NCBI GenBank assembly: GCA_964371945.1
Contig: CAYJPA010000019.1
Coordinates: 1-64,000, forward strand
Source: CAYJPA01 sp964371945
GTDB lineage: Bacteria; Chloroflexota; Chloroflexia; Thermomicrobiales; UBA6265
Direction: 5' to 3'
DNA: 64,000 nt
Shown here: in pieces, positions 43,452 through 52,106 of the stretch
How the letters are laid out: each line of letters opens with the position of its first letter
Numbering within the stretch: the first letter of the stretch is position 1
Program-made: the position numbers and the translations under genes
Notes under the pieces: model-generated
Told to the model about the DNA's origin: nothing
What the model saw: only the letters and a program-made list of their open reading frames with translations
The model's database searches: none

Positions 43452-46079
43452 CTAGACATCGCGCGAAATCTCCTCGAGCGCCGCATGCGCTGCCGCGAGC
43501 CGGGCGATCGGCAACCGGAAGGGCGAACAGCTCACGTAGTCCAGTCCGATCTCGTGCGCGAATTGGATCGACGCGGGGTCGCCCCCGTGCTCTCCGCAGA
43601 TCGCGACCGTCAATGCCGGCTTGACCGCTCTTCCCTTTGTCGTCGCCCATTTCATCAGCTCCCCGACCCCTTCGATATCAAGTGTCTGGAACGGGTCGTC
43701 TTTGAGCAGGCCATGCTCGACGTAATCCGGCAAGAAGCGCCCGGCGTCGTCGCGGCTGAGTCCAAAGGTCATCTGTGTCAAGTCGTTGGTGCCGAAGCTG
43801 AAAAAGTCCGCCTGCTTGGCGATTTGAGCGGCCAGTATCGCCGCGCGCGGCACCTCGATCATTGTGCCGATGTGATACGTCACCCTGTGACCCAGCTCCA
43901 GGAAGACCTCTTCCGCGGTGGTAACAATCACCTTCCGCTGGTTCTGGAGCTCTTCGGGGCCGCCGACGAGTGGAATCATCACCTCAGGCTCAACGTGGAT
44001 GCCCGCGAGCGAGCTCCGAACCGCCGCCGTGAAGATCGCCCTGGACTGCATGCGCGTGACTTCCGGGTAGGTGATGCCGAGCCGGCATCCCCTAAGGCCG
44101 AGCATCGGGTTGATTTCGTGATGCGCCTCGATCGCGGCATGAATGACCCGTTGCGGCTGGCCGATCAGGGTTGCGAGCCGTCTGATCTCTTCTTCGGTTC
44201 GTGGCAGGAATTCGTGGAGTGGCGGATCGAGCAACCGGATCTTGACCGGCAATCCGTCCATTTCGTGGAACATCGCTTCGAAGTCATTGGCTTGGAACGG
44301 CTCGAGCTGGGCGAGCGCCGCTTCCCTTGCCTCGAAGGATTCAGCCAGAATCATTTGCCGCATGAAGTCGATTCGATCCGGTGCGAAAAACATGTGCTCG
44401 GTGCGGCAGAGACCGATGCCCTGCGCCCCGAGTCCGCGCGATCGCCGGGCATCGGCCGGTGTGTCGGCATTTGCGCGCACTCCGAGCTTGCGAAATTCGT
44501 CCGCCCACGCCAGGAGGGTGTCGATGCCGCCGCTGAGAGTCGGTTCGACCATGGGCACAGCACCGAGAATGACCCGGCCGGTTGAGCCGTCGATCGTCAG
44601 CTCGTCAAACTCGCGAACAGTGATTTTTCCCGCATGGAAGAGTCGCAATTTGTCATCGATCACAATCGCGCTGCAGCCGGTGACCGCCGGCTTGCCCATT
44701 CCGCGTGCGACAACGGCGGCGTGCGATGTCATTCCGCCGCGTGCGGTGAGAATCCCTTGCGCGTGCTCCATTCCAGGGAAGTCGTCGGCCGAGGTTTCAG
44801 TACGGACGAGAATCACAGCCTCACCGGCCTCGCCTCGACGCTTTGCCTCCGCTGGATCGAGCACAACAACGCCGGTCGCCGCGCCGGGACTCGCGGGCAG
44901 TCCGGTCGCGATCGTCGTGATCTTTTGGAGATCATCAATCCGTGGGTGCATCAGTTGTTCAAGCTGCGCTGGCTGAACCCTGCGGACGGCTGTTTCCCGG
45001 TCGATCAATCCCTGATTCGACATGTCGACCGCGATCTTGACCGCGGCAAAAGCCGTCCGTTTTCCAGTGCGGGTTTGCAGCATCCACAGCCGCCCCTCTT
45101 CGACGGTGAACTCCACGTCCTGCATATCGGTGTAGTGCGCTTCCAGACGGGAGGCAATATCGAGCAATTGGCGGTATGAGGGCTTGAATAGTGGATCGTC
45201 ATCCATTTGCTGAACCGCTTGGGGTGTCCGGATTCCAGCCACCACGTCTTCGCCCTGCGCATTCGGCAAGAACTCGCCGAACAGCACCCGTTCGCCCGTA
45301 TTGGGATTCCGCGTGAATGCGACGCCGGAGGCGCAGTCGCTTCCGACATTCCCGAAAACCATCGCCTGCACGTTGACTGCCGTGCCGAGATGCTCGGAGA
45401 TGTGGTTCGATCGACGATATGCTCGTGCCCGTGGCGTATTCCAGGAGCGGAATACGGCCACGATCGCCATCTGCAGCTGCTCGAACGGATCCTCGGGGAA
45501 CGCGTGACCATGTTCGTTGATGATTCGCTTGAAGGCGATGACGAGATCGTGCAGTGCCTTCGCCGAGAGCTCGTAATCGATGGACACGCCGGTTCGACTC
45601 TTCGCGTCCGCGATCGCCTTTTCGAAGAGATCCGCGTCGACGCCGAGCACCACCTTGCCGAACATCTGCACGAAGCGACGGTAAGCATCCATCGCGAAGT
45701 GCTCGTTCGCTCGCTGGCCGAGGCCCGCCGCGATCTTGTCGTTCAGCCCAAGGTTGAGAATCGTATCCATCATGCCGGGCATGGAGAATTTCGCGCCGGA
45801 ACGAACCGAGAGGAGAAGCGGATTTGTCGGATCACCAAAGTGCCGGCCCATCTGAACCTCAATACCCGCGAGCGCTTTCCGCACTTCCGGCAACAGGGAT
45901 TCTGGAACATCTCCCCCACTCGAAAGGTAAGCGCGGCATGCTTCCGTCGTTACCGTGAATCCAGGAGGAACCGGCAGCCCAATGCGCGTCATCTCGGCGA
46001 GGTTGGCGCCCTTGCCGCCAAGTAGTTCCCGCTGTTCGGCGTGTCCTTCCTGGAAAAGGGAGACCCAATGGCCCTTCAT
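43452..46079 (-). CDS. ppdK: Pyruvate, phosphate dikinase
   Basis: About 875 residues. The N-terminal ATP-grasp domain has LLGGKGANLAEMTRIGLPVPPGFTV and SVRSGAKFSMPGMMDTILNLGLND (in pieces). The central phosphohistidine domain has GGMTSHAAVVARGMGKP with the phospho-carrier His near residue 454. The C-terminal TIM barrel has LCRTEHMF, GTNDLTQMTFG and CGEHGGDP with the catalytic Cys near 824. It interconverts pyruvate, ATP and phosphate with phosphoenolpyruvate, AMP and pyrophosphate in the cytosol. The ATG chosen lies eight bases after AAAGGAC; the earlier ATG twelve codons upstream is possible. It is a single gene with no adjacent regulatory protein. Confidence 0.96.
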   Translation of the reverse strand: MKGHWVSLFQEGHAEQRELLGGKGANLAEMTRIGLPVPPGFTVTTEACRAYLSSGGDVPESLLPEVRKALAGIEVQMGRHFGDPTNPLLLSVRSGAKFSMPGMMDTILNLGLNDKIAAGLGQRANEHFAMDAYRRFVQMFGKVVLGVDADLFEKAIADAKSRTGVSIDYELSAKALHDLVIAFKRIINEHGHAFPEDPFEQLQMAIVAVFRSWNTPRARAYRRSNHISEHLGTAVNVQAMVFGNVGSDCASGVAFTRNPNTGERVLFGEFLPNAQGEDVVAGIRTPQAVQQMDDDPLFKPSYRQLLDIASRLEAHYTDMQDVEFTVEEGRLWMLQTRTGKRTAFAAVKIAVDMSNQGLIDRETAVRRVQPAQLEQLMHPRIDDLQKITTIATGLPASPGAATGVVVLDPAEAKRRGEAGEAVILVRTETSADDFPGMEHAQGILTARGGMTSHAAVVARGMGKPAVTGCSAIVIDDKLRLFHAGKITVREFDELTIDGSTGRVILGAVPMVEPTLSGGIDTLLAWADEFRKLGVRANADTPADARRSRGLGAQGIGLCRTEHMFFAPDRIDFMRQMILAESFEAREAALAQLEPFQANDFEAMFHEMDGLPVKIRLLDPPLHEFLPRTEEEIRRLATLIGQPQRVIHAAIEAHHEINPMLGLRGCRLGITYPEVTRMQSRAIFTAAVRSSLAGIHVEPEVMIPLVGGPEELQNQRKVIVTTAEEVFLELGHRVTYHIGTMIEVPRAAILAAQIAKQADFFSFGTNDLTQMTFGLSRDDAGRFLPDYVEHGLLKDDPFQTLDIEGVGELMKWATTKGRAVKPALTVAICGEHGGDPASIQFAHEIGLDYVSCSPFRLPIARLAAAHAALEEISRDV

Positions 46080-46295
46080 TGATGCGTCCTTTCGACGAGG
46101 AGTAATTCCCGGCATCGGTCATCGATCGCGCCTTGGTAGGGCCGAAGCCGGAACCTTCCGGGAGCGGATTCTCTTATCTGAAGGTAGGGGTGGGCGTGTC
46201 ACAGGCTCGTCACGATGGCAAAACGGGATGTGCCAATCGTGTCCCAACCCGTACGCGACCAAGCTTGCGTCGAGCAAGCGGAACTCAAATGACCG

Positions 46296-47249
46296 TTATT
46301 GACTGTCAGGTGTGCCTGAGGCGGACTGAACTGTTCCCGTTGTGTCATCGGTTGGTGTCGGCGACGTCGCATCGCCGGTCGCCGTCCGGGTCGCCGTGGC
46401 CGATCCGGTCTTGCCGGGAGATGGGGTGGACGATGGCGACTGTTCGGCCGATGGCGTCAACTCCGGTTCGTTGGTCGGAATCTCGGTTGACATCTCGGTC
46501 GACATCTCGGTCGACATCTCGGTCGCCACGGGGAGGGTCGAGGTGCTCGTAGGCGTTGCCGTCTCGGTCGAGGTCGGCTCAATCGTCGAGATGGAAACCA
46601 GTGGAGTGTTGCTCGGTGTTAGGGTCGGAGACAAGGTTGACGTATTGGTCGCGACCGGGACGATCGCCGGAGTTTGAGATGGTGGCGCCGGCGTACTGGT
46701 GCTCTTGGGACTGGCGGTTCTGGTCGGTGTTGGTGTTGCGGTGTTTTGAGGTCGCGGCGTAATCGTCGCGTAGATGATGATCGACCGGGTGACGATCGGC
46801 GGCGGCGGAGAAGAGGTGCTGGCGGAATTGAAGGTTGGCAATGGCTGCAGAATCGCTCCCGGGGTTGCAGTGGTCGTTGAAGTTGACGTCGCCTGGATAT
46901 CCTGTACATTCGCCGGGCGCCGAACCACGCGCACGGTCGGGCTTGGCTGCACAGGCACCTCAGGTGCGGTCGGGATCACCTCGGCGTCTTCGTCGGGTTC
47001 GTTCGTAGGCCCTGCGGTCGACTCGCGCTCTGGCTCGGTCGACGCGTCATCGACGGACTCCTCCGAGCTTTGAGTAGGCACTGCGATGGTTGTTCCCCGT
47101 GGTTTGGACGGTCCATTGTCGGCGTCCGCGGGCAGCACCGCGAACGCGATCGCGCCGACAATTGCGGCCGCGCCAATAAACGCCGCCAGCATCGGCGCGA
47201 GCGACAGGATGAGGGATCGCGAACGTGAGCGCGCGCGGGGCTGCGCCAT
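46296..47249 (-). CDS. Ser/Thr/Pro-rich single-pass membrane protein
   Basis: A 317-residue protein with a basic N-terminus (RARSRSRS), one hydrophobic segment at about 13-40 and a long low-complexity extracytoplasmic part dominated by Thr, Ser and Pro, as in the stalks of Chloroflexota surface proteins. A short conserved-looking island (SIIIYATITPRPQN) lies near residue 150. TEMS is repeated three times near residue 250, encoded by a 12-base tandem repeat. No domain is recognised; it may be a glycosylated spacer or an incompletely described anchor protein. The ATG has no clear ribosome site nearby. Confidence 0.6.
   Translation of the reverse strand: MAQPRARSRSRSLILSLAPMLAAFIGAAAIVGAIAFAVLPADADNGPSKPRGTTIAVPTQSSEESVDDASTEPERESTAGPTNEPDEDAEVIPTAPEVPVQPSPTVRVVRRPANVQDIQATSTSTTTATPGAILQPLPTFNSASTSSPPPPIVTRSIIIYATITPRPQNTATPTPTRTASPKSTSTPAPPSQTPAIVPVATNTSTLSPTLTPSNTPLVSISTIEPTSTETATPTSTSTLPVATEMSTEMSTEMSTEIPTNEPELTPSAEQSPSSTPSPGKTGSATATRTATGDATSPTPTDDTTGTVQSASGTPDSQ
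46477..46524. repeat. 12-base tandem repeat
   Basis: GACATCTCGGTC occurs three times in perfect tandem at 46489-46524, preceded by one imperfect copy at 46477-46488. It encodes the repeated TEMS residues of the Ser/Thr/Pro-rich protein, so copy number changes would keep the frame. Confidence 0.9.
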
Positions 47250-47346
47250 CTCACTTACTCCACGGCGTGTTGATGAATGCTAGACCAGATCAGATACTCG
47301 CAACACGGTTGCCGGTCCGCGTGTTCTCTAGTACGCTCGAACCTGG

Positions 47347-48228
47347 CTAGTTGGTTTCGGGTTGGCTCAAAAACTCCCGCAAAACCTCCTTGAACAGGTC
47401 AGGCTCTTCGAAATGAGCCAAGTGCGAACTGTTTTCGAAGATCCTGAGTATCGACCCGGGAATGCCGGCGTGCATCGTTTCGGAGCACGCTGGAACAACC
47501 TCGTCGAATCGGCCGCATGTGATCATCGTCGGGACGGCGATCTCCGCGAGCCGGTCGCGGCGCTCCCAATCCATCAGATTGCCGGTGCAGGTGAATTCAT
47601 TCGGTCCCCACATTGTGTTGTAAACCGGGGCGGACATATGCTCCATCGACTCCTGTAAATAGGCAGGGTATGGATGCGTTTGACACAGGTGCCGGCGATA
47701 GAGCACCTCCATTGCCTCCAGGTAATCGGGATGATCGGTTGTGCCGTTTGCCTCGTGAAGAGCGAGCGCCTCTTGACTCGCTGCCGGCAGCCGCCGCCGC
47801 AGTGAATCCATTCCCTCGACGCATTGCTTCGTACTCGCCGCTCCGCTGTAGAGCACGAGACTGTGAAGATTTTGCTGGTAGTTCAGCGCATACTCGAGAG
47901 CAAGAAAGGCGCCCCAGGACTGTCCAATCAACCGTATCTTGCCGAGTCGCAGAGTTTGCCGGACCGCTTCGACCTCTTCCACAAACCGGGGCACCTGCAA
48001 TAGCGACGGGTCGTCTGGTCTGTCCGACCGGCGGGAGCCGAGTTGATCGTAACGAACCACCCGGTAGCCGTCTTGGGCAAGCTCCATCAACGGGATCAGA
48101 TAGTCGGACGCTCCACCCGGGCCACCGTGCAAGAGCAGAATCGCCGGACCTTCGCCGACGCTCTCGTACCAGACGCGGCCAGGACCGACATCGACAAAGC
48201 CTTGCGTTTTTGTTCGCGACTTGCTCAT
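47347..48228 (-). CDS. Proline iminopeptidase-like alpha/beta hydrolase (S33)
   Basis: A protein of about 293 residues. The oxyanion-hole motif LLLHGGPGGASDYL, the DQLGSRRSDRP strand-loop, the nucleophile elbow GQSWGA (Ser), the Asp in CGRFDEVVP and the His in ENSSHLAHFEEP form a complete proline iminopeptidase signature and catalytic triad. It releases N-terminal proline or cleaves related amides in the cytosol. The ATG is eight codons after the first in-frame ATG and follows GGGGAGAGGCAGG, which makes it the better start. It lies directly after the decayed ABC permease gene. Confidence 0.9.
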   Translation of the reverse strand: MSKSRTKTQGFVDVGPGRVWYESVGEGPAILLLHGGPGGASDYLIPLMELAQDGYRVVRYDQLGSRRSDRPDDPSLLQVPRFVEEVEAVRQTLRLGKIRLIGQSWGAFLALEYALNYQQNLHSLVLYSGAASTKQCVEGMDSLRRRLPAASQEALALHEANGTTDHPDYLEAMEVLYRRHLCQTHPYPAYLQESMEHMSAPVYNTMWGPNEFTCTGNLMDWERRDRLAEIAVPTMITCGRFDEVVPACSETMHAGIPGSILRIFENSSHLAHFEEPDLFKEVLREFLSQPETN

Positions 48229-48248
48229 CCTGCCTCTCCCCTCACGGC

Positions 48249-48891
48249 TCATCCAGCCGAACGAGCAGCCTTTGCCGCGGGCGTCATTCTCTCAGTTAAT
48301 CGCGGCAGCGTATGCGTCATGATCGCAAGCGTTGCGATCGCAATCGGACCGGCGAGAATCATCGACAGATTGTCCCGGCTGATCCCGTCGAGCATCAATG
48401 TTCCCAGGCCGCCGGCGGAATTCCAGGCTGTGATTGTCGCCAGGCTGATGGTTGTCACGGCCGCGATTCGAAGCCCGGCGATCAGCACTGGTAGAGCAAG
48501 TGGCAACGGCACCCGGGCAAAGACCTGAGCCGCGGCCATACCGATTCCGCGCGCCGCCTCTAAGATCGCTGGATCGATTCCTCGCGGCGCCGCCGCAATA
48601 TTCCATAGGAGCGCGAGTTGAGCATAGGCCGCCAGCACACCGATCTCCGGCTGTCTACCGAGCCCCAGACTCGGAATCAGGAACGCCAGAAACGCGAGAT
48701 TTGGAATCGTATAGACGATCCCAAGCAAACTCAAAACCGGCAGGGAAAGTCTGGGCACGGCCGCCACGAGAATGCCGAGCGGTAGCGCGAAAACCAGCGC
48801 CAACCCCACCGCCGGCGCGGAGAGCGAAAGGTGGTCGCCCCCCTAGATCTGTGACCCGCCGCCAGCGATCGACGTGATAATCGAGGTTCAC
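48249..48891 (-). pseudogene. Osmoprotectant ABC transporter permease (OpuBB-like), frameshifted
   Basis: Homology begins at a GTG (48891) with NLDYHVDRWRRVTDL, a typical permease N-terminus. It then needs a one-base shift in a run of six G (48836-48841, minus sense) to continue as DHLSLSAPAVGLALVFALPLGI and the rest. In the downstream frame a TAG lies just before the shift. The remaining 186 codons are good: IVYTIPNLAFLAFLIPSL, ILEAARGIGMAAAQVF and LPVLIAGLRIAAVTTISLATI (the EAA-loop region). The total length restored is about 214 residues, normal for the family. It would import glycine betaine, choline or similar compounds. Confidence 0.75.
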
Positions 48892-49310
48892 GACGCGACC
48901 CCGGGGTGACGGCAACCAACCGTCGACGCTGGCGGCCTTGATCATGTCAAGATCGACAAATCCGGGCACCGAACCGCGATCATCGTCGACCCGCACGACG
49001 CGCTCGCCCGATGCCAGAAGAAGTCCAAGCGCCCCCCGCAATGTTGCTCTGTAGCCAATCGAGATCAGCGAGTCGGCGCCGGAGATTTGAGTTGCCACTG
49101 AGCAGACTGGAATCAGGTTCAGCGACCGTAAAACGTCCTCCGCGCCGGCCAGCTCTCGAACGAAATCGTCCGCGGGCCGCGGCACAATCTCGAGCGGTGG
49201 TGCCGTGAATGATCGGCCCTGCTCAGTTTGGCACCGCGCGGCATCGCCGCTGTCCCGTGCGTCTTTGGCTTGAAGGGCATGCAGTGATTGGATGGCTGGC
49301 CCCTAGCCCT
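48892..49310 (-). pseudogene. Osmoprotectant ABC transporter ATP-binding protein, C-terminal remnant (OpuBA/ProV-like)
   Basis: Only the end of an OpuBA/ProV-type ATPase remains. In one frame I read SLHALQAKD, then EQGRSFTAPPLEIVPRPADDFVRELAGAEDVLRSL (in pieces), which is the family's segment after the ABC domain, and a degenerate CBS-like part (ALGLLLASGERVVRVDDD, then PGFVDLDMIKAA). The Walker A, signature and Walker B parts are absent, removed by a deletion before 49310. No stop separates it from the permease reading frame. It cannot form a working ATPase. Confidence 0.65.
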
Positions 49311-49319
49311 CGTTGAGCA

Positions 49320-49347
49320 GGCGGGGAGCGGTGCACCGCTCCCCGCC
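49320..49347. repeat. 28-base perfect palindrome
   Basis: The arm GGCGGGGAGCGGTG is followed at once by its exact complement, giving a perfect GC-rich palindrome of 28 bases. It lies just past the stop of the degraded binding protein gene and may be its old terminator, although no T-run follows in the minus direction. Confidence 0.7.
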
Positions 49348-49357
49348 TCCCGGCAAA

Positions 49358-50283
49358 CTACGCGGGCAACAGGCCCTGTTCCTGAAGGAGTTGTTTCGCC
49401 ACGCCGGCCGGCTCCATCTTCTCCTTTCCGACGACTTGGCGATTGAGCTCGATCATGATTTCGGTCGTCAAAATAGGCGCCAGCGGATTCAGCGCCTCCG
49501 CAATTTGCGGATTCGCGCTCCCAGCGCCGCCAGGCGAACGACCGGAGCGACGTAATACGGCGGCTACAGCGATTTGGCGCCTTGCGGAATGACGAGATCG
49601 TTGATCGCAATTTCCGCGTCGGTGCTGAACGGGAGCACTACGTTGGCATCGCTATCCGGGAACGTTTGGTATCTGAGGCCGGGTGTGACCCCACTCACCG
49701 AGGCGTTGAGACCGTGAGTGCTTTGCAGCCCCAGAAGTCCGTCCTCCCGCTCCTCGAAGTCGGATGGCGCCGAAATGGTGATCTCCTCACGCTGACTTGG
49801 CTCGGCAAGTCGCGAGATGGTGGTCAATCCCTTCTCGGTCGTGAAGTCGCGCTTGACCGCCAGGGCTTGCGAGTCGTTCATTGCGCTCTGCTCGAGCCAG
49901 ATCAAACCGGATTGAGCTTCGTACTCCTTCTTGTCGTACTGATAGACGGCGTCGATTGAAGGATCCGCGACCTGTGTTGCCATTCCCGCCTCCGGCGTGC
50001 CCGCGGCCGCGAGAGCATCGGCAACCGTCTTCGTCAAGACGACGAGCAGTCCCGTTCCTGTGTACTCCGGATAGACGTCGAGCTCGTCGTTGACCAGAGC
50101 TTCCTGTGCGACAACGGCCCCACCCAAATTGAGCCTCCGCTCGACTTGGCCTCCGGCATTTTCAAGTGAAAGCGCGTACATCTCGCCAATCGTGATCGAC
50201 TCCGTAAAAATCCTTAGAACCGACCCGTACCGGCCCCGTTTTCGCGGACGTCCAATTTGTTTGGTGACCGAACGGGATGACAA
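49358..50283 (-). pseudogene. Osmoprotectant ABC transporter solute-binding protein (OpuBC/OsmX-like), stop and frameshift
   Basis: The first 239 codons read as a glycine betaine/choline-type binding protein: FTESITIGEMYALSLENAG, LVNDELDVYPEYTGTGLLV and LQSTHGLNASVSG. A TAG at 49564-49566 follows GAKSL. The same frame then continues as PPYYVAPVVRLAALG and must shift by one base to go on as ANPQIAEALNPLAPILTTEIM and a normal C-terminus ending at 49358. The N-terminus lacks a signal peptide. The restored length of about 305 residues fits the family. Stop, frameshift and missing signal together mark a pseudogene. Confidence 0.78.
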
Positions 50284-50298
50284 GCGATGAAGCGGTGA

Positions 50299-50961
50299 TC
50301 ACTTTGATGATGGTGCGACGCGAGATGATTGTTGAACTGGTTCTTTCGTTGCTGGCGACTTGAGGTCTTGCCCGTGCTGGTAGGTTGATGACCCGGTCGG
50401 AAGAGTGACCAGGCGTTCGAGTCCCGCGAGCACCGCTTCAACGGTTAATGCGAGCAATGTGACGGGGATTGCTCCGGCGAGAAGCAGCCGGTAATCGAGT
50501 AGGGTCAGACCACTGGTGATGAAGCGTCCGAGACAGCCTACTCCGACGAAACTGGCCAGCGTCGCGCTGGCAAGGACCTCGACTGAGGCCGTCCGCGGTC
50601 CAGCCAGCACCGGCAATTGAACTTTGGCGAAAACCTGGAATCCCTTCATCCCAAGTCCTCGTGCGTTCTCCAGCATGGCGGCCACGACCGCTTTCGGCCC
50701 GGCGTCGGTGTTGATGATGACTGGAGGACCCGCCAGAAGGGTCAACGCTATAAGCGAAAGGGCGAACGTGCGGTCGAAAAATGGAAGAAGCGCGCCCAGT
50801 TCCTTGCGATATGGAAACAGCAAAAACATCACGGCGATGCTGGGAACGACCCTCACGGCTGACACCGCACCGACAATCGCCGGCCCGGCCCGCCGGCTTC
50901 GAGCCGAGAGCAATCCAAGTGGGAAGATGACGACCGGGACGGCAAGCGCATTGGGACTCAA
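50299..50961 (-). pseudogene. Osmoprotectant ABC transporter permease (OpuBD-like), probably degraded
   Basis: A permease with SAVRVVPSIAVMFLLF, MLENARGLGMKGFQVFAKVQLPVLAG and VEVLASATLASFVGVGCLGRFI, the second membrane subunit of an OpuB-like transporter. The frame from the TTG at 50961 is open, but family-like sequence continues upstream of it (YIDDNPDRFQNALSAHVRL) to a TGA with no proper start, so the N-terminus appears damaged. PVIINTDAGPKAV is also poorer than usual at the cytoplasmic loop. It lies 15 bases before the degraded binding protein. It could be expressed as a shorter protein, but without an ATPase it would not work. Confidence 0.6.
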
Positions 50962-51287
50962 ACGAACGTGAGCAGAAAGCGCGTTCTGAAACCGATCCGG
51001 GTTATCGTCGATGTATCACAGCGCATCGCGCGGGATTTCCAATCGGCGTCCCCATCCGAGCCAAATCACTGACCTGTAACGTCTGCTTTGCGGCTATCGT
51101 GAGATAGGAGCCACAACTGGTTTCCTAAACGCAATGTGCGCTCCGAGCCAATGGAGAAACGCAATCAGCGTGCCATAGGGAGGAAATTATCAAAACCGGA
51201 ACGAAGCGAAGCAAGGACTTATACTTGGCGGTTGATGCGATCATTTTCGATAGATAACCGACCACACACGTTGCGAGGTACCAGCCA

Positions 51288-52034
51288 ATGACCATGACCC
51301 AGGGCGCAACATTAGCTCCTCACAATCCAGCCGGTGCCGATCTGATCATTCGCGCGAGCAATGTCGTCAAGACGTACGACACCGGCACGACCAGAATCGA
51401 GGCGCTCAAGAGCGTGGATTTGTCGATCGTCCGGGGCGAAATGCTCGCGGTCATGGGTCCCTCCGGTTGCGGCAAGACCACATTGCTGAACTGCCTAAGC
51501 GGGTTGGACAGCGTCGACGACGGTCAGATTTTGCTCGAGGGCAAAGACCTCGCAAAAATGTCCGATAAGGACCGCACGACCTATCGTGCTCTGCGGATGG
51601 GCTTCGTCTTTCAGGTTTACAACCTGCTCCCGGTGCTGACCGCGGTCGAAAACGTCGAGCTGCCGTTGCTGGTTTCGGGAATGAGACCGAAAGATGCACG
51701 GATGAAGTCCCTGGAGGCGCTCGACCAGGTTCAACTGCGCGAGTGGGCGAACCATCGCCCGGCGGAGCTTTCCGGCGGTCAGCGTCAACGTGTGACGATC
51801 GCCCGGGCGCTGGTCAATAACCCGGCGATCGTCTGGGCCGACGAACCGACCGGTGCACTCGATTCCGTTTCGGCCGAAGGCATTCTTTCGCTCATGCGCG
51901 ACCTAAACCAGCGTTCGCGGCTCACCGTGGTGATCGTGACCCACGATCCCGGTGTGGGAGGTCAATGCAAACGCGTGATCAGGATGCGTGACGGCGAGAT
52001 TGTTGGCGAAGGGCTGGAGCGTGTTGGGGACTAG
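51288..52034 (+). CDS. ABC transporter ATP-binding protein (LolD/MacB class)
   Basis: A 248-residue ATPase of the MacB/LolD/FtsE-like class. Walker A is GPSGCGKTT (about residue 60), the Q-loop region YRALRMGFVFQVYNLLPVLTAVENVELPLL is typical of this class, the signature is LSGGQRQRVTIARAL, Walker B VWADEPTGALDS, and the switch His is in VIVTHDPGVG. It pairs with the large FtsX-type permease encoded 73 bases downstream. Such pairs extrude lipoproteins, peptides or drugs or act as mechanotransmitters instead of importers. The ATG follows GAGG. The 326-base spacer upstream (50962-51287) probably holds the promoter, but no clear boxes were found. Confidence 0.93.
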   Translation: MTMTQGATLAPHNPAGADLIIRASNVVKTYDTGTTRIEALKSVDLSIVRGEMLAVMGPSGCGKTTLLNCLSGLDSVDDGQILLEGKDLAKMSDKDRTTYRALRMGFVFQVYNLLPVLTAVENVELPLLVSGMRPKDARMKSLEALDQVQLREWANHRPAELSGGQRQRVTIARALVNNPAIVWADEPTGALDSVSAEGILSLMRDLNQRSRLTVVIVTHDPGVGGQCKRVIRMRDGEIVGEGLERVGD

Positions 52035-52106
52035 CCCTCGTCACCTCGAGGGTTGGGCCGCCGGCCATGAAAGTCGCTCGGATGTTAGGCGAACGAGGAA
52101 CAAGCG

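Noticed and set aside
46477..46524. CRISPR-like direct repeats
   Set aside because: The 12-base units are directly joined with no spacers and lie inside a coding region; they are a simple tandem repeat.
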